Below are positions 26,582-36,205 of a stretch of 64,000 nt of DNA, in pieces (positions within the stretch are counted from its first letter, which is position 1; each line of letters starts with the position of its first letter). The stretch is taken from contig NZ_CP097757.1 of NCBI RefSeq assembly GCF_023586085.1, forward strand, positions 186,001-250,000. The letters run 5' to 3'. The stretch is from Blochmannia endosymbiont of Camponotus sp. (GTDB lineage: Bacteria > Pseudomonadota > Gammaproteobacteria > Enterobacterales > Enterobacteriaceae). The position numbers and the translations under genes were made by a program. A model generated the notes under the pieces. It saw only the letters and a program-made list of their open reading frames with translations, was not told where the DNA came from and searched no databases.

Positions 26582-26655
26582 CGGTGAGTGGCGTAGTTTG
26601 GTAGCGCAATACGTTCGGGACGTATAGGTCGGAGGTTCAAATCCTTCCTCACCGA
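26582..26655 (+). tRNA. tRNA-Pro (anticodon CGG)
   Basis: 74-nt cloverleaf. The acceptor CGGTGAG pairs with CTCACCG, the D arm is GGCGTAGTTTGGTAGC, the anticodon stem-loop is ATACG-TTCGGGA-CGTAT giving anticodon CGG, and the T arm is GGAGG-TTCAAAT-CCTTC. The discriminator A is followed by GAG, so CCA is not encoded. It closely resembles E. coli proK. Confidence 0.95.
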
Positions 26656-26851
26656 GAGGATATAAGTAATAACATATTTTTATTTAATATTTTTGTATCT
26701 TTAATAGAATAATTGTGAATGATATTTTTTATTAAAATTATTTAACAGGTAACGATTATTTATCGTATCGGATATATGAAGTCATATATATTTTGATATA
26801 GTGCAAAATTTATAAAATTGGGAAACATAGTTATAAGTTCAGGTTTATTGT

Positions 26852-28933
26852 ATGCACAACGATTCATTATTTCATTCTTTTGTATTGCCTCTATTTTCTT
26901 CCATTGATCCAAAATATATAAAAGAATCGATACAACAGGTTTTGACTAATTGCTATAACACGGTAGATCAAGTTGTATCAAAAGAAAATATAACTTGGGA
27001 TACGTTATACTATCCATTAATGATCGCAGAAAATGAATTGCAACGTACTTGGTCTCCGATAGCACATTTAAATTCTGTAAAACATAACTTAGAATTACGC
27101 AAAGTTTACGAAGAAAGCTTATTACTTATATCTGAATATAAAAATTGGGTCGATCAGCATTATGGTTTATATAAATCTTATCAGTTATTGCAAAATGGGG
27201 ACTCGTATCAGCAATTAAGTATAATACAAAAAAAAGTTATAAATAATATTTTATGTAATTTTAGATTATCGGGAGTTGATTTATCTCTGAATCAAAAAAA
27301 GAAATGTATCCGCATAACTTCTAGGCTGTCACGGTTGAGTTTAAGTTATGCTAATAATGTATTTGATGCAACATTAGGTTGGAGTAAGTTAATTACTGAA
27401 AAGAAGGTACTATCTGGCATACCAGAAGGTAGATTAGAGAATGCTCGTTTAGAAGCACAAGCTCATGGAGAAAAAGGATGGTTATTTACGTTACAATATC
27501 CTAGTTATTCTTCAGTTATTTTATATTGTGATACCCAAGTGCTTAGAGAAGAATTATATTGGGCTTTTAATACTCGTGCTTCTGATCAAGGACCTAATAG
27601 CGGAAGGTGGGATAATACTATAATAATGGATGAGATTTTGGCATTACGTCATGAATTAGCGCAAATATTAGGATTTAATAATTATCTTGAAAAATCTTTA
27701 ATGAAAAGAATGATACAAAATCCAGAACAAGCGTTTAATTTTCTTACAAGTTTATCTACTCAAATATGTCATAACGAATATAAGGAATTTTTAGAAATTA
27801 AAAATTTTGCTAAAACACAATATTCCTGTGTATCTTTAAATCCGTGGGATCTTGCATATTATAGAGAGAAACGAAAACAATATCTTTTTTCTATTATTCC
27901 TGAAGAGTTACGTTATTATTTTCCTGAAAAAAAAGTGCTTCATGGCATGTTTTTAGTAGTGAATCGTATTTATGGAATTTTTATTAAAGAACGTTGTAAT
28001 GTGGAAACATGGCATCCTGATGTACGGTTTTTTGATATTTTTGATGATGAAAATAAATGGATGGGAGGATTTTATTTAGATCTCTATCTTAGAAAAGATA
28101 AACGTGAAGGCGCTTGGATGGACGAATTAGTAGGTATGATGTATCGAAAAGACGCCATTAGTCAAAAACCTATTGCATACTTAACTTGTAATTTTAGCCG
28201 TTTAGACGATAAAAAATCGTCATGTTTGTTGACACATAACGATGTAATTACTTTATTTCATGAATTTGGACATGTATTGCATCATGTTATGACACGCATC
28301 GATGTTCCGGAAATATCTGGAATTAATGGAGTACCTTGGGATGCAGTAGAATTACCTAGTCAATTCATGGAAAAATTTTGTTGGGAACCTGATGTGTTAC
28401 GATTAATTTCTTCGCATTATCAAACAAAAGAACCATTACCTGATTGTGTAATAAATAATTTATTAAAAATAAAAACATATCAATCATCGTCTTACCTTTT
28501 ACGTCAGGTGATATACGGATTGTTTGATTTACGAGTACACTATGAATATGTTCCAGGAGAACGAGGAAATGCATTAAAAGTATTTAATGAAGTAGTAAAA
28601 AAAATATCGACACATAATTTTCCAAAAAATTGGGAGCGGTTTCCTCACTCTTTTATTCATATTTTTTCTGACGATTATGGGGCAGGGTATTATAGTTATT
28701 TATGGGCAGATATGCTAGCATCCAATATTTGGTATCGTTTTAAAAAATCAGGTATTCTTAGTCCAGAAATAGGAAAAATATTTCTTAATAATATTATTGC
28801 ATTAGGAGGAGTTATTGATTTGAAACAATGTCTTATTGAATTCTGTGAAAGTGCAGTGACAATTGAATCTATGTTACGATACTATAAGGTTTCTGTATCT
28901 GCAGATAATAATAATTTGTTGATGCAACTATAA
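26852..28933 (+). CDS. prlC: Oligopeptidase A
   Basis: Cytosolic zinc metallopeptidase of the M3 (thimet) family that degrades short peptides, including released signal peptides. 693 residues (E. coli 680). The active site HEFGH is at 470-474 (LFHEFGHVLHH), with the downstream glutamate region in ELPSQFMEKFCWE. The C-terminal ending DDYGAGYYSYLWADMLASNIW fits the family. It stands alone between tRNA-Pro and the converging pitA. Confidence 0.96.
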   Translation: MHNDSLFHSFVLPLFSSIDPKYIKESIQQVLTNCYNTVDQVVSKENITWDTLYYPLMIAENELQRTWSPIAHLNSVKHNLELRKVYEESLLLISEYKNWVDQHYGLYKSYQLLQNGDSYQQLSIIQKKVINNILCNFRLSGVDLSLNQKKKCIRITSRLSRLSLSYANNVFDATLGWSKLITEKKVLSGIPEGRLENARLEAQAHGEKGWLFTLQYPSYSSVILYCDTQVLREELYWAFNTRASDQGPNSGRWDNTIIMDEILALRHELAQILGFNNYLEKSLMKRMIQNPEQAFNFLTSLSTQICHNEYKEFLEIKNFAKTQYSCVSLNPWDLAYYREKRKQYLFSIIPEELRYYFPEKKVLHGMFLVVNRIYGIFIKERCNVETWHPDVRFFDIFDDENKWMGGFYLDLYLRKDKREGAWMDELVGMMYRKDAISQKPIAYLTCNFSRLDDKKSSCLLTHNDVITLFHEFGHVLHHVMTRIDVPEISGINGVPWDAVELPSQFMEKFCWEPDVLRLISSHYQTKEPLPDCVINNLLKIKTYQSSSYLLRQVIYGLFDLRVHYEYVPGERGNALKVFNEVVKKISTHNFPKNWERFPHSFIHIFSDDYGAGYYSYLWADMLASNIWYRFKKSGILSPEIGKIFLNNIIALGGVIDLKQCLIEFCESAVTIESMLRYYKVSVSADNNNLLMQL

Positions 28934-29264
28934 TTTATTACTCATACAATATGGTTTTAATATATTGATATACTTTAAATTAAGTATAATAAATTGTTTT
29001 GTGTAAGTTTTTGTTATTGTTAATATGCAAAAATTTTTGTTTTTAAGGTGATGTGTTATTAATTTTAAATTATTTATCATAAAAGTCATCAGGGTATAGA
29101 TTTATAAATGTATTGTATTTACTTTAGTTGTATACAAAGTTTGTATGGTTATGCCTAGATGATTAGGTTAAGGTGTCACATAGTTTAATAAAACATATTA
29201 ATTAAATTTAAAATAATAGTATGACTCACAACAATCATCAAAAATTTTATCATATTTGTTTAGT
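28934..29264. other. Spacer between converging prlC and pitA
   Basis: 331 bases with no gene. Unlike the other converging gene pairs nearby, I find no long inverted repeat here, only a 4-bp CCTA/TAGG pair near 29154-29167. Confidence 0.4.
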
Positions 29265-30902
29265 TTATATTTGAATGTATTTATGTAACAACTTTAATGT
29301 AACCCAATAAAAACTCCCACTTAATATGATAGAAACAGGTAGGGTCAACGACCAAGTTATTAATATATTGTTTATTGTTTTTCTTTGTACCCCCCAGCCA
29401 CGCATTAGCATGCTTCCCGTGATAGATGAAGATAATACATGAGTGGTAGACACTGGCATGCCAGCATAACTTGCTGTGCCTATAGATATAGCCGTTGTCA
29501 GTTGTGCTGATAGGCCTTGTGCGTAAGTCATTTCCTTTTTTCCTATTTTTTCACCAATAGTGATAGCAACTCGTTTCCAGCCAATTATTGTACCTAAAGA
29601 TAATGACAGTGCAACAGCTAAAATAATCCAAGTCGGGGCGTATTCAATTGTATTCAGTAAATGTTCTTTTAAATGATTAAGAAAATTTTTGTTATTATAA
29701 GAAGTTTCTGGAAGTGCTACTATTTGATCTAAAATATCTACTATATAGATCAGTAGTTGCCTCATTTGAGAACGTTGTTCTACATTTAGTTGCGCATAAT
29801 TATCTAAATTTTCAAGCAGTAATGAAGCGTTATGAATAATAGTAAGGGTTAACGATAGATCATGGAAAATTTTTTTTACTTGTATTTCTGTGTCTGTAGC
29901 AGATAAACATTGATTAAAATATGTTGTGTTATTGTTTTTTATAAAAATTTGTATAGAATCTGTGATGGAAGGTACAACAATTTTTAATTGATTTAGTGCT
30001 ATTGATATAGGTATAGATGTTATTTCTGATGGAATGATAGTTTTAAAATTATTGCAGTGTTGAGTGTAATATTCATAGAAATTATTGACTGCATTTCGCG
30101 TACGATAGATATCATGACTACTAGCATTCATATTAAGCAAAAAACTTTCTGGAACTACTCCTATCAGTAGTAACATAATTAGGCCAATCCCCTTTTGTCC
30201 ATCGTTTGCTCCGTGAGAAAAACTAACTCCAGCTGCGGATAAAATTAGTACAACACGAGTCCATAATGATGGCTGAGATCTTCCATATTCTTGTGTTTGT
30301 TGAGTTGGGGTTATATGAATATTTTTATGTTTTTTGCCATCATTCCAATATCGACACAATATCAACATCATTATTCTAGCTAATGTTACACCTATTATTG
30401 GTGATATTATTAATGATAAAAAAATATTAATTAATTGTGGGATATTCAATCCTTGCATCATTGGACAATGTGTAATTATTGAATGAACTAATCCGATTCC
30501 AATTAGTGTGCCGATTAGAGTGTGAGAACTGGAAGTAGGTAATCTGAAGTACCATGTTCCTAAATTCCATAGTATGGCTGCAAATAGCATGGAAAAAATC
30601 ATAGCCAGAATATGATTAGGATTGGTATTTGTAAAGAAATATATAGGAAGTAAATGAATAATTGTATATGCAACACTTAAACCACTTAGTATGACTCCTA
30701 AAAAATTAAATATTCCTGACATTAATACTGCGCTATGAGAACGTAGTGCGCAAGTATAAATTACGGTCACCACAGAATTAGCAGTATCATGAAAACCATT
30801 AATAGCTTCATAAATGAATACGAGAATTAATGCAAGAATCAACATAATTCTAATATGTATTTCTAAGTTAAAGAGAAAATGTGACATAAGAAAATACGCC
30901 AT
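29265..30902 (-). CDS. pitA: Low-affinity inorganic phosphate transporter PitA
   Basis: Proton-coupled uptake of metal-phosphate complexes across the inner membrane. 545 residues against 499 in E. coli, the extra length falling mainly in the central cytoplasmic loop (about 280-400). The two family signature repeats are clear: YEAINGFHDTANSVVTVIYT near the N-terminus and the C-terminal GMPVSTTHVLSSSITGSML, plus FSHGANDGQKGIGL mid-protein. An internal ATG at 30887 (MSHFLFNLEIHIR) fits the E. coli start better, but neither ATG has a good ribosome site. Confidence 0.95.
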   Translation of the reverse strand: MAYFLMSHFLFNLEIHIRIMLILALILVFIYEAINGFHDTANSVVTVIYTCALRSHSAVLMSGIFNFLGVILSGLSVAYTIIHLLPIYFFTNTNPNHILAMIFSMLFAAILWNLGTWYFRLPTSSSHTLIGTLIGIGLVHSIITHCPMMQGLNIPQLINIFLSLIISPIIGVTLARIMMLILCRYWNDGKKHKNIHITPTQQTQEYGRSQPSLWTRVVLILSAAGVSFSHGANDGQKGIGLIMLLLIGVVPESFLLNMNASSHDIYRTRNAVNNFYEYYTQHCNNFKTIIPSEITSIPISIALNQLKIVVPSITDSIQIFIKNNNTTYFNQCLSATDTEIQVKKIFHDLSLTLTIIHNASLLLENLDNYAQLNVEQRSQMRQLLIYIVDILDQIVALPETSYNNKNFLNHLKEHLLNTIEYAPTWIILAVALSLSLGTIIGWKRVAITIGEKIGKKEMTYAQGLSAQLTTAISIGTASYAGMPVSTTHVLSSSITGSMLMRGWGVQRKTINNILITWSLTLPVSIILSGSFYWVTLKLLHKYIQI

Positions 30903-31229
30903 TATTAAAATGATAAAATTCGTATTATCTATGAGAATCTATGTAGAAAAAATTATATTTTTTATAGTGATCATATATAAAATGATATATTGTGTTGTCG
31001 AATGATCATTCTTTTATAAAAAAGTTTCATATTAGTTTCCTATTGTATGTAACATGATATTTATTGGTGTAATAAATTTGCAAACGGATACATATAGTAG
31101 TATGTATAATTACTCATTAAATATAAGCGAAATGAACGGTTTTCATATCATTACGCATGCTATTATAAAGATATTAGTGCTTGATAGTGTTATGAATATA
31201 GAATAATAATTATATTATTTACCAATTTT
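30903..31229. other. Divergent spacer between pitA and ubiA
   Basis: 327 AT-rich bases. It holds a 12-bp perfect palindrome, GAATGATCATTC, at about 31000-31011 and no gene. ubiC, which precedes ubiA in E. coli, is absent. Confidence 0.4.
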
Positions 31230-32117
31230 ATGTCAAATAGGCTATTTTTTATTAAAAAGTGTTACAATTTAGCACAGTTGATGCGTATTAATCAACCTAT
31301 TGGATTTTTTCTATTGCTTTGGCCTACTTTATGGGGGTTATGGTTATCGAATAGGGGTATGCCTGACTATATTATTTTGATAGTATTCGTTACTGGTGTA
31401 TTATGTATGCGTTCTGCAGGTTGTATAATCAATGATTATGTTGATTGTGATATCGATAGCCGTGTTCAGCGCACTAAAGAACGTCCTTTGTCATCTGGGG
31501 TGATCACAAAAAAAGAAGCATTAACAGTTTTATTAATATTGCTCATTGTTGCATTAGCACTGGTTTTAATTTTTAATTTTATTACTATATTTTTATCTTT
31601 AGTAGCGCTTATATTATCTGGAATATATCCTTATCTTAAGAGATATATTTATCTCCCCCAATTAATGTTAGGAATATTATTTAGTTGGCCTATTTTAATG
31701 ACTTTTACTGTAATTAATCATCCTGTAAGTAGTACTGCGTGGTTGTTATTTACGATGAATACCATATGGACAATAGTGTATGATACACAATATGCTATGA
31801 TAGATAGAGAAGATGATAAATATATTGGTATAAAATCGTCTGCTGTATTATTTGGGAACATGGATAAATTTATCATAGGAATATTTCAGTTCATTATTGT
31901 ATTTATATTGGGAATTATCGGGTGGAAGGAACGATTTACTGTATTATTTTATTTTTTTTCATTATTTGGGGTCACCATAATATTTGTATGGCAACAATTT
32001 TTGATTAATGAAAGAAAACGAACTAAATGTTTTAAAGCTTTTTTAAGTAATAATTATATAGGTGCATTAATATTTATAGGGATTTCTGCAAATTTTTGCT
32101 TCTTTGGAGAAGAATGA
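31230..32117 (+). CDS. ubiA: 4-hydroxybenzoate octaprenyltransferase
   Basis: Inner-membrane prenyltransferase that attaches the polyprenyl tail to 4-hydroxybenzoate, an early step of ubiquinone synthesis. 295 residues (E. coli 290), with several hydrophobic helices. The two aspartate-rich Mg-prenyl-diphosphate motifs are present: NDYVDCDIDSRVQRTKERPL and YDTQYAMIDREDDKYIGIKS. The N-terminal block LMRINQPIGFFLLLWPTLWGLW is typical. ubiC is not next to it, so 4-hydroxybenzoate must come from a distant ubiC or from outside the cell. Confidence 0.96.
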   Translation: MSNRLFFIKKCYNLAQLMRINQPIGFFLLLWPTLWGLWLSNRGMPDYIILIVFVTGVLCMRSAGCIINDYVDCDIDSRVQRTKERPLSSGVITKKEALTVLLILLIVALALVLIFNFITIFLSLVALILSGIYPYLKRYIYLPQLMLGILFSWPILMTFTVINHPVSSTAWLLFTMNTIWTIVYDTQYAMIDREDDKYIGIKSSAVLFGNMDKFIIGIFQFIIVFILGIIGWKERFTVLFYFFSLFGVTIIFVWQQFLINERKRTKCFKAFLSNNYIGALIFIGISANFCFFGEE

Positions 32118-32208
32118 GTGATTACACTTGATAATATATGGAATATGTTTGTATGTAAAGTGTAAATAATATGTGCTATAAAAATAAAATTTTTTATCAC
32201 ATTATTCA

Positions 32209-32274
32209 TTGATCTTTAGTTAACTTTTATAGTCGCATCTGTGATTGCGACTATAAAAGTTAACTAAAGATCAA
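32209..32274. terminator. 29-bp perfect inverted repeat between ubiA and zur
   Basis: Arms 32209-32237 and 32246-32274 are exact reverse complements over 29 bases, with an 8-nt loop (TCTGTGAT). The stem core TAGTCGCA/TGCGACTA holds most of the G-C pairs. It lies 92 bases past the ubiA stop and 68 past the zur stop, so it can terminate both transcripts. The lack of a single mismatch in 29 bp is far beyond what termination needs. Confidence 0.65.
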
Positions 32275-32341
32275 CATTTGTTATTATTTACAATTCTTAT
32301 GTATTTATGTAATATTTATTATATTAATTGTATATCAACAA

Positions 32342-32815
32342 TTAGGATCTAAAATATGAATGTAATTGAATATTAATACACTTTGTACATAGTCCGTGTG
32401 CTTCAATAACGTTATTAAACATAGTAAATCCTGTAATTTTAGCCATGTTTTGCAAAATTTCTTCAATACCCTTTGTTGTTTGTTCGGTAACTTGTTTGCA
32501 GCTATTACAGATAAAAAAAGCAAAATTATGTGACAGCTCAAAAAAATAATGACATAACATAAAACTGTTAGTAGATTCAATACGATGAATAAATCCTTGT
32601 TCTAACAAAAAGTTTAAAGCTCGATAAATAGTAGACGGTTTTGCATGGGGGAGTGAAGATTGTCGAAGCAAATGTAGTAAATTATAAGCACTGATAGCTC
32701 CATTGTATTGAGATATTAATCGTAATACTGCTAATCGTTGCGGTGTTAAACGCACACATCGTTGTTCGCATAATTTTTTAATTTGAGTTAATATTTTTTG
32801 GACATTAGTATTCAT
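32342..32815 (-). CDS. zur: Zinc uptake regulator Zur (Fur family)
   Basis: Zinc-sensing repressor. 157 residues (E. coli 171; the histidine-rich tail is missing). The winged helix lies at about 20-80 (VRLTPQRLAVLRLIS, KPSTIYRALNFLLEQGF). Both zinc sites known from E. coli Zur are conserved: Cys103, Cys106, Cys143 and Cys146 (structural), and His77, Cys88, His96 and Glu111 (sensing). It is therefore probably functional. A matching Zur operator lies at 51048-51066, in front of the zinc ABC transporter cassette. Confidence 0.96.
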   Translation of the reverse strand: MNTNVQKILTQIKKLCEQRCVRLTPQRLAVLRLISQYNGAISAYNLLHLLRQSSLPHAKPSTIYRALNFLLEQGFIHRIESTNSFMLCHYFFELSHNFAFFICNSCKQVTEQTTKGIEEILQNMAKITGFTMFNNVIEAHGLCTKCINIQLHSYFRS

Positions 32816-33369
32816 ACTGTTCCTTGGTTTATTAATTATATGGGCGCATGTTGCTATTAGCTACAGGAGGTACAAAATCAAGATATATCTTAAAAAATAA
32901 AATGATTACTCTACAGTAATTATATAGCATATTAAATTGAGGTTTATATAATTAATTAGATTATTACATGGTAATTATGTTACAACATTTAATAAATGAA
33001 TATTAAAAATAATTTAATAAATAATCATATATAAATAATGTAATTTATTCTACATAATAGAATGTTATATATTTTTGACATCAGTAATTGATTACTAAAA
33101 TTGTGCAGTATTCGATAGTTATGTTAGTGAAAGTACTAAAATGAATTAATACAAGGTGTATTTTTATAATTTTATTTGCAATAGTTTAAAAAACTGATGT
33201 ATATATTATGATATCTTCATGTATGATGTTATTGTGGTTTCAATTAATATAATTACTGTACTCAGTTTAAGTAATATTTTAGTAAAAGTATAGTTTTTGA
33301 TATTTAAGTATTTAGAATATTTATTCTTGAGGAAGATAGAAAGTTTATACGGGAAAAAATATTAATACG
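32816..33369. other. Divergent spacer between zur and dnaB
   Basis: 554 AT-rich bases without a gene. ATGTTACAACAT near 32973 resembles a short Zur half-site pair but lacks the consensus spacing. Promoters for zur and dnaB must lie here; none is clear. Confidence 0.4.
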
Positions 33370-34743
33370 ATGCATATTGCTCATGATCAACAAGTTAATA
33401 ATATAAAAATACCACCATACTCATTAGAAGCTGAACAATCAGTATTAGGTGGTTTAATGTTAGACAATACTCAATGGGAATATATATCAATACAAGTAGA
33501 TTCTGATGATTTTTTTAATTATGCTCATCGAATTATTTTTAACGAAATGAAACGTTTGTTAGAAACAAATAAACCTATTGACTTAATAACGCTAGCAGAA
33601 TCTTTAGAAATTCAAGGAAAATTGGAATCAGTAGGAGGATTTGCATATTTAGCCGAATTATCAAAAAATGTTCCTAGCACTTCTAATGTAGTTGCATATG
33701 CCGATATAGTGCGTGAGCGTTCGGTAATACGAGCAATGATTGCTATAGCAAATAAAATTGCTGATGCTGGGTATAATCCTCAAGGACGAAGTAGTGATGA
33801 ATTATTAGATTTAGCTGAGTCTCTTGTTTTTCAAATTTCACGCAGTAAAAGTAATCATAATCTTAATCCAAAAGGAATAGATCATATTTTAGAAAACACA
33901 GTTGCTCACATTGAGCAGGTATGTAATAGGCCAAAATATGGCGTTACAGGCATATCCAGTGGATATAAGGATCTTGATAAAAAAACTGATGGTTTACAAA
34001 AATCTGATCTCATTATTATAGCCGCTCGTCCTTCTATGGGAAAGACTGCTTTTGCTATGAATTTATGCGAACATGCAGCAATGACTGAAACAAAGCCAGT
34101 ATTAATTTTTAGTTTAGAAATGCCTGGTGATCAAATTATGATACGTATGTTAGCTTCATTATCTAGAGTTGATCAGGTACGTATTCGTACTGGACGGCTT
34201 AATCATGAAGATCGAGAAAGAATTACTAGTGCTATGAAGCTACTCTTGGAAAAGCGTAATATATATATTGATGATTCTTCATACCTAACACCTGCTGAGG
34301 TGCGTGGTCGTGCTCGTAGGTTATGTCGCGAACATGATGGTTTAAGTTTAATTATGATTGATTATTTACAATTAATGAGAGTTCCATCTTTATCTAATAA
34401 TCGAACATTAGAGATTTCAGAAATTTCTCGATCACTGAAAGCTTTGGCTAAAGAATTAAAAGTGCCAGTTATAGCAATATCTCAATTAAATAGAGGTTTA
34501 GAACAACGTGTTGACAAGCATCCTATTAATTCAGATCTGCGTGAATCTGGAGCGATTGAACAGGATGCTGATCTTATTTTATTCATTTATCGTGATGAAG
34601 TATATCATGAAAATAGTGATATGAAAGGTATTGCTGAAATTATTCTGGGGAAACAACGCAACGGGCCTATTGGTACCATACGATTGATTTTTAATGGACA
34701 ATGGTCTAGGTTTGATAACTATATTGATCCTGCTCGTTATTGA
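33370..34743 (+). CDS. dnaB: Replicative DNA helicase DnaB
   Basis: Hexameric 5'-3' helicase of the replication fork. 457 residues (E. coli 471). The N-terminal collar domain (PPYSLEAEQSVLGGLML) interacts with primase and loader. The RecA-like ATPase has Walker A ARPSMGKT at 219-226 and Walker B LIMIDYLQLM, followed by SLKALAKELKVPVIAISQLNR and DLRESGAIEQDADLI. Everything needed for unwinding is present. With dnaA apparently lost, how it is loaded at the origin is open. Confidence 0.98.
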   Translation: MHIAHDQQVNNIKIPPYSLEAEQSVLGGLMLDNTQWEYISIQVDSDDFFNYAHRIIFNEMKRLLETNKPIDLITLAESLEIQGKLESVGGFAYLAELSKNVPSTSNVVAYADIVRERSVIRAMIAIANKIADAGYNPQGRSSDELLDLAESLVFQISRSKSNHNLNPKGIDHILENTVAHIEQVCNRPKYGVTGISSGYKDLDKKTDGLQKSDLIIIAARPSMGKTAFAMNLCEHAAMTETKPVLIFSLEMPGDQIMIRMLASLSRVDQVRIRTGRLNHEDRERITSAMKLLLEKRNIYIDDSSYLTPAEVRGRARRLCREHDGLSLIMIDYLQLMRVPSLSNNRTLEISEISRSLKALAKELKVPVIAISQLNRGLEQRVDKHPINSDLRESGAIEQDADLILFIYRDEVYHENSDMKGIAEIILGKQRNGPIGTIRLIFNGQWSRFDNYIDPARY

Positions 34744-35188
34744 TAAGCTGTTAGTTATGTTGGTTGTGTTATAGATATTATTTTTTATAATAGTTACATA
34801 TGTATAATATTATTTTGGTATTTATTTTTGTTGAAGATTAAGTATGATGTACATGTGTTGTTTTTAAAAGTGTTTTATATTGCCAGAAAATAATAAAATT
34901 GAAATAAATTATTGTTTCAGAATTCATCATTCTATGTATAAATATACATGTAGTGTAAATTGTGTATTAAATATATTAAATAAATTTAAAAAAATATTTT
35001 TTAACATATTATTTCTTTTATATAAATAAAATTTTTATTATATTAGAATAACGTATTAGGTATATTAGATTTTAAGAAAATATTAGTTAATAATATTAAT
35101 TTTATGGTTAAGTAACTATATTAATTGATGAAACTATGTATTATATAGTTAACTACCCGATAAGATGTTTAAGTTTTTAAATAATGCT
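34744..35188. other. Spacer between dnaB and ssb
   Basis: 445 very AT-rich bases without a gene. A 9-bp inverted repeat, TAACTATAT (35113-35121) / ATATAGTTA (35143-35151), lies shortly before the ssb leader hairpin. No LexA-type box (CTGT-N8-ACAG), which controls E. coli ssb, is visible. Confidence 0.4.
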
Positions 35189-35224
35189 AAAATTACCATA
35201 TGATGTTATTATCATGGTAATTTT
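35189..35224 (+). promoter_or_regulatory. Hairpin abutting the ssb ribosome-binding site
   Basis: Perfect 11-bp arms AAAATTACCAT (35189-35199) and ATGGTAATTTT (35214-35224), 14-nt loop. The right arm ends exactly where the ribosome site GGGAGG (35225-35230) begins. In the mRNA it would stack against the ribosome site and could modulate ssb translation. Function is inferred from position only. Confidence 0.4.
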
Positions 35225-35234
35225 GGGAGGAATT

Positions 35235-35705
35235 GTGGTTAACAGAGGGATTAATAAAGTTATTTTGATTGGTTATCTTGGTCAAGATCCGGAAACTCGT
35301 TATATGTCTAATGGTAATATAGTGACTAATATTTCTATAGCCACTACTGAATCTTGGAAAAATAAACAAACCAATGAATTTAAAGAAAAAACTGAGTGGC
35401 ATCGTGTAGTGTTATTTGGAAAATTAGCAGAAATTGCGTCCGAATATCTTCATAAAGGTTCTCAGGTATATGTCGAAGGATCATTAAAAACTAGAAAATG
35501 GCAAAATCAAAATGGACAAGATCGATATATTACTGAAATTATTGTGAATATTGGAGGCACAATGCAGATGTTGGGTCCTCGTCATGCAACAGAGAACGCA
35601 TCGTTGGATAATCAAGATCTAATAGATAATGATAGCGCTGATGCATCATCATCTAATTCTGACGAATCTAATGTTAACTTCGATGAAGAAGATATTCCTT
35701 TTTAG
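35235..35705 (+). CDS. ssb: Single-stranded DNA-binding protein (GTG start)
   Basis: Coats single-stranded DNA at forks and recruits partners. I set the start at GTG 35235 ([13 protein letters not shown]), 4 bases after GGGAGG, rather than the in-frame ATG at 35184, which would lie inside or just before the leader hairpin and add 17 residues lacking homology. The product is then 156 residues. OB-fold residues Trp41, Trp55, Trp89 and Phe61 are kept. The linker is Ser/Asp/Asn-rich, and the acidic tip FDEEDIPF, which binds HolC (also in this window), is intact. Confidence 0.97.
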   Translation: MVNRGINKVILIGYLGQDPETRYMSNGNIVTNISIATTESWKNKQTNEFKEKTEWHRVVLFGKLAEIASEYLHKGSQVYVEGSLKTRKWQNQNGQDRYITEIIVNIGGTMQMLGPRHATENASLDNQDLIDNDSADASSSNSDESNVNFDEEDIPF

Positions 35706-36205
35706 AAAAATTTAAATATAAATTAAGATTCATTTTTCATCATTTTATATGATGGATGGCATATATTTAATTTTTAATTATTACTGAATAATACTATAAT
35801 TTTGTAAATACAATATATATATAAATTATGTTGTGTTTATTTTTACATACTAATCATAATTCACGTCTTTACTATATCATTTAAATTGTAAAAATTAATG
35901 TGATACATATCATTTTCAGTTAATTAATTTGGTTTAAATTAAGTATTATTCAGTATCATAAAGGTTATTGAAGCAATGTGTATTCAAACAATAAAGCATG
36001 AAAATATATATTTGTTAAGATAAATATAAAAATATGTCGTTGTTAATAAATAGCGTATAATTAAAAGCCAGTTATATACATATCATTTGCTTATTTTATA
36101 AATTATAAGTTTGTCATGTCCATACAGAATATGAAATAAATGTAAAAGATAATCTAATGTCTATAGGTATAATATTTATTTTTAGATACAGTTGAGATTC
36201 AAAAC
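35706..36205. other. Spacer between ssb and yjcE
   Basis: 500 AT-rich bases without a gene. A small hairpin CATCAT-TTTAT-ATGATG at 35738-35754, 33 bases after the ssb stop, may end the ssb transcript, though no U-run follows. Confidence 0.35.

Noticed and set aside
32965..32990. ATGTTACAACAT as a second Zur box near zur
   Set aside because: The half-sites have the wrong spacing and only 5-bp symmetry.
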